From: Verrucomicrobiota bacterium
GTDB taxonomy: Bacteria; Verrucomicrobiota; Verrucomicrobiia; Limisphaerales; J093
Reading direction: 5' to 3'
Length of the DNA: 64,000 nucleotides
Assembly: GCA_027493615.1 (NCBI GenBank)
Contig: JAOSKK010000035.1
Coordinates: forward strand, 186,001 to 250,000
Part shown: positions 59,560 through 64,000 of the stretch, in pieces
Layout: every line of letters starts with the position of its first letter
Numbering within the stretch: position 1 is the stretch's first letter
Notes under the pieces: generated by a model
What the model was told of the DNA's origin: nothing
The model's input: the letters and a program-made list of their open reading frames with translations, nothing else
Database searches by the model: none
Position numbers and translations under genes: made by a program

Positions 59560-59740
59560 GCCGGCGGAACACCCCGCCAAGCCCCGCTCATGCAAAGGAC
59601 AAGAAAAGGCAAGTCTTGGGCAAGTCACGGCAAGCGGTCCGCAGGCCGCGCACTAACCTCGGCGGCAGATTGCCGACGCCGCGGTGCCGCGCCGAGTGGT
59701 GCCAAGGAGTCGCCGGTATCAACGCATCGAAGACGTTGCC

Positions 59741-61216
59741 ATGAGCGCCGAGAACCCCGGGGGAATGCAGTCGCGGTTTCCGCGGCTGTGGAACTGGCTG
59801 AGCCTGACCGGCCTGGTCACGGTGGCAGCGAGCATTTTTGCCGCCGGACTGCTGTTTCTCATCGACACCTTCGGCCAGGCCACCAACCCGTATGTGGGCA
59901 TTCTGACCTACCTGATCGCGCCGATGTTCACGTTGCTGGGTGTGGCGCTGATCGTCCTGGGCATGCTGCTGCGCCGGCGGGAGATCCGGTTGCGCGGCGA
60001 GCCCATCCCGCTGGTGATCGACCTGTCCCGCCCGCGCGACCGCCGCCTGCTCGGCTACTTCGTCGGCGGGAGCGCCCTGTTCCTGGTGGTGACCGCGGTG
60101 GGCAGCTATCACAGCTACCACTTCACCGAGTCCACCACCTTCTGCGGCCAGGCGTGCCACACGGTCATGGAACCGGAGATGGTGACCTACCAGCATTCGC
60201 CCCATGCCCGCGTCGCGTGTGTCCAATGCCATATCGGACCGGGAGCCGAGTGGTTCGTGAAGGCCAAGCTCTCCGGCCTCTACCAGGTCTACGCCACCCT
60301 CACCGACCGTTATCCGCGGCCGGTGCCAACGCCCATCGCCAACCTGCGGCCCGCGCAGGACACGTGCGAACAATGCCACTGGCCGGAACGGTTCTCCGGC
60401 AACCTTGTCCGCTACTACCGCCACTACCTCAGCGACGCCACCAACACCGAGTACTCGGTCACCCTGATGCTCCGCGTGGGTGGCGGGGCCGCCCATCGCG
60501 GTCCGGTCGAGGGCATTCACTGGCATACGAGCAAGGATCACAAGGTCGAGTACTACGCCGCCGATCCGCTCCGGCTCAAGATCCCCTGGGTCCGCCTGAC
60601 CGAGAAGGACGGCACCGTGGTCGAGTACCGCGCCCCGGACTTTACCAACGAGGTGAATCAGGCCGAGGTGCGTACGATGGACTGCATTGACTGTCACAAC
60701 CGGCCGGCCCACGTCTACGAGAAACCCAACGACGCCGTGGACCGGGCCCTCGCACGCGGCCTGATTGATCCCGGCCTCCTTTCGATCCGCAGCAACGCCA
60801 CCTACATCGTCACGCAGCCGTACACCAGTCGCGAGGAGGCGCGGGCCAAGATCGCCGCCCATCTCGAGTCCAGCTACCCCGGCGACGAGCGCGTCCCGGC
60901 CGCCGTCGCCGCCGTTCAGGCCATTTACGAGCGCAACTTCTTCCCGCAGATGAAGGCGAACTGGCGCGTCTATCCCGAGCACATCGGGCACAAGGACTGG
61001 CCGGGCTGCGTGCGCTGCCACGACGACAAACATCGGTCGACCGATGGCCAGCGGGTCATCGGCTTCCAGGACTGCAACCAGTGCCATGTGCTGCTCGCCC
61101 AGGGAACGGGCGAAGCCCTCACCCAACTCACCGCGGGCGGCCAGGCGTTCAAACATCCGGGCGACGACTGGGACCCCGAATTCGCGTGCCACGACTGCCA
61201 TACCGGCGGCCCGTAG
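59741..61216 (+). CDS. NapC/NirT-like membrane heptahaem cytochrome
   Basis: About 491 codons from ATG 59741, preferred over GTG 59684 because the first membrane helix follows at a normal distance. Three transmembrane helices: SLTGLVTVAASIFAAGLLFL, LTYLIAPMFTLLGVALIVLG and YFVGGSALFLVVTAVGSYHS. The haem-rich domain has seven motifs: CGQACH (CX3CH), CVQCH, CEQCH, CIDCH, CVRCH, CNQCH and CHDCH. Segments such as VMEPEMVTYQHSPHARVACV and IGPGAEWFVKAKLSG are typical of the NapC/NirT group, which takes electrons from quinol and passes them to periplasmic cytochromes. It is probably the inner-membrane entry point for the conduit upstream. It lies 33 bases before the next cytochrome gene. Confidence 0.85.
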   Translation: MSAENPGGMQSRFPRLWNWLSLTGLVTVAASIFAAGLLFLIDTFGQATNPYVGILTYLIAPMFTLLGVALIVLGMLLRRREIRLRGEPIPLVIDLSRPRDRRLLGYFVGGSALFLVVTAVGSYHSYHFTESTTFCGQACHTVMEPEMVTYQHSPHARVACVQCHIGPGAEWFVKAKLSGLYQVYATLTDRYPRPVPTPIANLRPAQDTCEQCHWPERFSGNLVRYYRHYLSDATNTEYSVTLMLRVGGGAAHRGPVEGIHWHTSKDHKVEYYAADPLRLKIPWVRLTEKDGTVVEYRAPDFTNEVNQAEVRTMDCIDCHNRPAHVYEKPNDAVDRALARGLIDPGLLSIRSNATYIVTQPYTSREEARAKIAAHLESSYPGDERVPAAVAAVQAIYERNFFPQMKANWRVYPEHIGHKDWPGCVRCHDDKHRSTDGQRVIGFQDCNQCHVLLAQGTGEALTQLTAGGQAFKHPGDDWDPEFACHDCHTGGP

Positions 61217-61249
61217 GAGCGTCTCGCGTCACCGCCCACCTCCGTGCTC

Positions 61250-63452
61250 ATGAACCCGCGTCTCCTCTGGACCCTGGGGCTGGCTCCCCTCCTGGCGGTC
61301 GGTCTGCTCTTCGCACTGGCCCAAACCGCCGCCCCGCCGCCCCCGCCGGACTCCCCGGCAGAGGCGGACGCGACCGCGGAGGCGGCCGCTCCAACCGCGG
61401 ACGACCCGCGTCAGATCACCAATACGGACTGCCTGGACTGCCACACCGACCCGACCCTGACCAAGACGCGCAAGGGCCAGGAAGTGCCGATGGCCGCGGT
61501 GGATCCGGACCTCTTCGCCAAGTCGGTGCACGGGGTGTTGGACTGCGTGGATTGTCACGTGGGCGTGACGCCGGAGCATGATCCGGGGCTGCCGCCCGCG
61601 CAGTGCGGGGACTGCCATGAGCAGGCCAGCGCCGAGTACGCCCGGAGCATCCACGGCACGAGCCTTCAGCGCGGCGCCGCCAAGGCGGCCACCTGCGCGA
61701 GCTGCCACGGTTCCCATTACATGAGCCCGGTGCGACATCCGGACTCGCCGGTGTTCAAGCTGAATCTCCCCCGGACCTGCGCGGGCTGCCACAGCAACCC
61801 CGGCATGACCGAGGAATACCATTTCCGGTTTCCGAACGTCGGGGCGCAATACCTGGACAGCATCCATGGGCGGGCCCTGCTGAAGATGGGCCTGATCGTG
61901 GCGCCGTCCTGCAACGACTGCCACGGGGTGCACGACATCAAGCGCAGCTACGACGAAGGCTCCCCGATCAGCCATGCGCAGATCACCAAGACCTGCGGCA
62001 AGTGCCACGTGAAGGTCGAGGCGATCTACGCCAACAGCGTCCACGGCCGGCTGCTGGCCGAGGGGCACCGCGGAAGGCCCGGTGTGCACGGCGTGCCACA
62101 CGGCGCACGAGATCGAGCCGCCGCTCAACGGCCACTTCAAGAAGGTGAGCGACCAGCGCTGCGGCAAGTGCCATCAGGATCGCCTGACCCGCTACCACGA
62201 GACGTACCATGGCAAGGCCATGGAATTGGGGCAGGCCGCCTCGAAGGTCGAGGTGGCGGCGTGTTACGACTGCCACGGTCACCACGATGTCCTGCCGCCG
62301 TCGGACCCGGCCTCCAAACTGTCGCCGACGAACATTGTCCAGACCTGCCAGACCTGTCATCCCAAGGCCAACGCGGGGTTTGCCGGGTATCTGCCCCATG
62401 CGGATCCGCTGGACCGCGAGAACTACCCGCAGCTCTACGCCGTGTTCATGGGGATGACCGGCCTGCTGGTGGGCGTGTTCGCCTTCTTCGGCGGTCACAC
62501 GGCCCTGTGGTTGTTCCGCTCGGTGTACCTGTATTTGCACGACTCGAAGACGTTCCGCGAAACGAAGATCGAGACGCAGCAGGGCGGCGAGTGGTTTACC
62601 CGCTTCACGCCCTTCGAACGCTTCCTGCACCTGCTGGTGGTCACCAGCTTCCTCCTGCTGGTGATCACCGGCATGCCGCTCAAGTTCTACTACACGGACT
62701 GGGCCAAAACCCTGTTCAGCTTCATCGGCGGCGCGCCCCACCGCGCGGTGGCTGCATCGGTTCGGCGCGGTGGTGACCTTCCTGTACTTCGGCCTGCACG
62801 GGCTGCAGTTGGTGCGGCTGGCCTGGCGACGGCGCGGGTGTTGCGCGACCCGCAGACGGGGCGGTTCCAACTGCGCCGGCTCACGGGGGCGTTGTTCGGA
62901 CCCGACTCGATGATTCCGACGCTGCAGGACTGGCGGGATTTCTTGGCCCACCAGCGGTGGTTCTTCGGCAAGGGCGCCAAGCCGGCGTTCGACCGCTGGA
63001 CCTACTGGGAGAAGTTCGACTATCTCGCCGTGTTCTGGGGCGTGTTCGCCATCGGCCTCTCCGGCCTGGTGATGTGGTTTCCGACGGTCTTCACCACCTT
63101 CCTTCCGGGCTGGATTATCAACGTGGCCCTGATCGTCCACTCGGATGAGGCGCTGCTCGCCGCGGGCTTCATCTTCACCATCCACTTCTTCAACACACAT
63201 TTCCGGCTCGAGAAGTTCCCCATGGACACCGTGATCTTCTCCGGGCGGATTTCGAAGACCGAGATGCTCCACGAGCGGAAGCGCTGGTACGACCGCCTGG
63301 TCGCCGAGGGCCGCCTGGACGAGTACCGCGTGCGCGACGAATGGGAACGCAGCAAAGGCATCGCCCGCACACTCGGTTACCTGTTCTTCGGTACGGGCCT
63401 GGTTCTCCTGGGGCTCATCGTCTACGCCATGGCCACCCGACTGGTGCACTGA
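61250..63452 (+). CDS. Eleven-haem cytochrome c fused to a cytochrome b membrane module (frame changes)
   Basis: About 734 codons from ATG 61250. Signal anchor LLWTLGLAPLLAVGLLFALA. Eleven CXXCH motifs: CLDCH, CVDCH, CGDCH, CASCH, CAGCH, CNDCH, CGKCH, CTACH, CGKCH, CYDCH and CQTCH. After these come about six membrane helices of cytochrome b561/formate-dehydrogenase-gamma type (GMTGLLVGVFAFFGGHTALW, FLHLLVVTSFLLLVITGMPL, VALIVHSDEALLAAGFIFTI) with His candidates for haem b. One frame change lies near 62,075. A compensating pair encloses about 62,740-62,850; inside it the correct reading is ARWLHRFGAVVTFLYFGLHG. The fusion would carry electrons between the quinone pool and periplasmic haems in one protein. 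Confidence 0.83.
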
Positions 63453-63512
63453 GTTCCGCCCGGCTCACGGCGCGCCGGGGTCCGGTGCCCGGGGAGGCGG
63501 GCCCTGTTGATC

Positions 63513-64000
63513 ATGACGAATCGCGCACATGCCTCTCCGCTTCGCCGGGCCGCTGGCGACCCCTCCGCCTGCTGGTCGCGGCCGTCCTGGCCCTGATCAC
63601 CTCGTCCGCTCCGCGCGCGGCCGAGCCCATTCCCGACGCCGACTGCCTGCAGTGCCACGGGGACCGGGAACTGACCCGGACGGACGCGGACGGCCGGGAG
63701 GTCTCGGTGTTCGTGGATGCGGCGGTGCTGGCGACCTCGCGCCATGCCACCAACAGTTGCTGGAGCTGCCACAGCGACATCGGCCCGGGGCATCCGGATG
63801 ACGGGGCGAAGGTCCAGGCGGTGGACTGCGCGAAGTGTCACCGCGAGCAGTCGGAAACCTTTGGGGCCAGCGTGCACGGCCTCGCCCTGGCACGCGGGGA
63901 ACCCGGAGTGCCCGCCTGCACCGATTGCCACGGGAGCCACAACGTCCTGCCGCGCGGGGCGCCAGACTCACCGCTCAATGCGACCAACCTCGGGCACACC
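63513..64000 (+). CDS. Multihaem cytochrome c, N-terminal part (continues beyond window)
   Basis: A signal-peptide-like stretch (RPLRLLVAAVLALITSSAPR) is followed by haem motifs CLQCH, CWSCH, CAKCH and CTDCH up to the window end. Segments such as DADCLQCHGDRELTRTDADG and CTDCHGSHNVLPRGAPDSPL resemble the N-terminal part of the preceding eleven-haem protein, so it is a paralogous periplasmic cytochrome. The family frame lacks a start codon; ATG 63513 in the neighbouring frame would serve if one base is wrong near 63,550 (CCGGG). It lies 60 bases after the cytochrome b fusion gene, in the same direction. Confidence 0.75.

Noticed and set aside
59588..61201. 537-codon minus-strand frame opposite the heptahaem cytochrome gene
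   Set aside because: The CXXCH-rich plus-strand protein is certain, and the antisense frame carries no family signal.

Overview
The window is GC-rich (visibly well above 60 percent). The gene content points to a free-living Gram-negative bacterium of the Planctomycetes-Verrucomicrobia-Chlamydiae group, most likely a Verrucomicrobiota member of the Limisphaerales/Pedosphaera type. The reasons are ECF sigma factors beside Ser/Thr kinases (one carrying WD40 repeats), a giant SpvB/TcdB-RHS protein, dense VapBC modules, short palindromic repeats that enter coding sequence, cohesin-like and dockerin modules outside a cellulosome, DUF5060-type and family-16 glycoside hydrolases, and a porin-multihaem-cytochrome locus. 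The phylum is an inference. Many otherwise convincing genes change reading frame, usually at runs of five or more G or C. I treat these as probable sequence or assembly errors and annotate the genes as single units.

Layout. 0-1.8 kb: cell-surface glycan genes (WecG/TagA glycosyltransferase, cut by the window edge, and a sugar-nucleotide epimerase). 2.0-4.9 kb: a run of VapBC-type toxin-antitoxin modules, one intact and the rest decaying. 5.5-12.6 kb: one giant secreted SpvB/TcdB/RHS-family gene (minus strand) colonised by short repeats. 12.8-14.4 kb: an intact VapBC pair, a hairpin repeat and a vapC relic. 14.4-21.2 kb: secreted surface proteins on the minus strand (tail-collar protein, a truncated relic, a two-cohesin protein and a dockerin protein). 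21.5-26.2 kb: ECF sigma factor and WD40-repeat kinase. 26.3 kb: tRNA-Leu(UAG). 26.4-33 kb, minus strand: glycoside hydrolase, Asp-box propeller protein, SagB-like flavin oxidoreductase and a DUF433 protein. 33.2-36.1 kb: a second sigma-kinase pair. 36.3-50.3 kb: a GH16 remnant, then an operon-like block of two giant proteins of unknown function (about 1,790 and 2,090 aa), a 374-aa protein with a caspase-like His/Cys pattern, and a lysozyme/transglycosylase-like protein. 50.4-51.7 kb: an IS4-type transposase gene. 52.4-53.3 kb: complete GH16 glucanase. 53.5-55.7 kb: dihydroxy-acid dehydratase (ilvD) with an unusual inserted domain. 56.0-64.0 kb: a respiratory locus encoding a multihaem lipoprotein, a 22-26-strand-type outer-membrane barrel of MtrB/PioB type, a monohaem cytochrome, a NapC-like heptahaem membrane protein, an 11-haem cytochrome fused to a cytochrome b module, and the start of another multihaem cytochrome.

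How the genes fit together. The last 8 kb can be read as one electron-transfer chain. Quinol would be oxidised by the NapC-like and cytochrome-b proteins, electrons would pass through small and multihaem periplasmic cytochromes, and they would leave (or enter) across the outer membrane through the barrel-cytochrome conduit. The hydrolases, the dockerin/cohesin pair and the Asp-box protein suggest polysaccharide use at the cell surface. The 36.5-50.3 kb block is the best candidate here for an undescribed system. It is co-oriented, partly translationally coupled, bounded by a truncated GH16 paralogue on one side and an IS on the other, and its large proteins match no function I can name.
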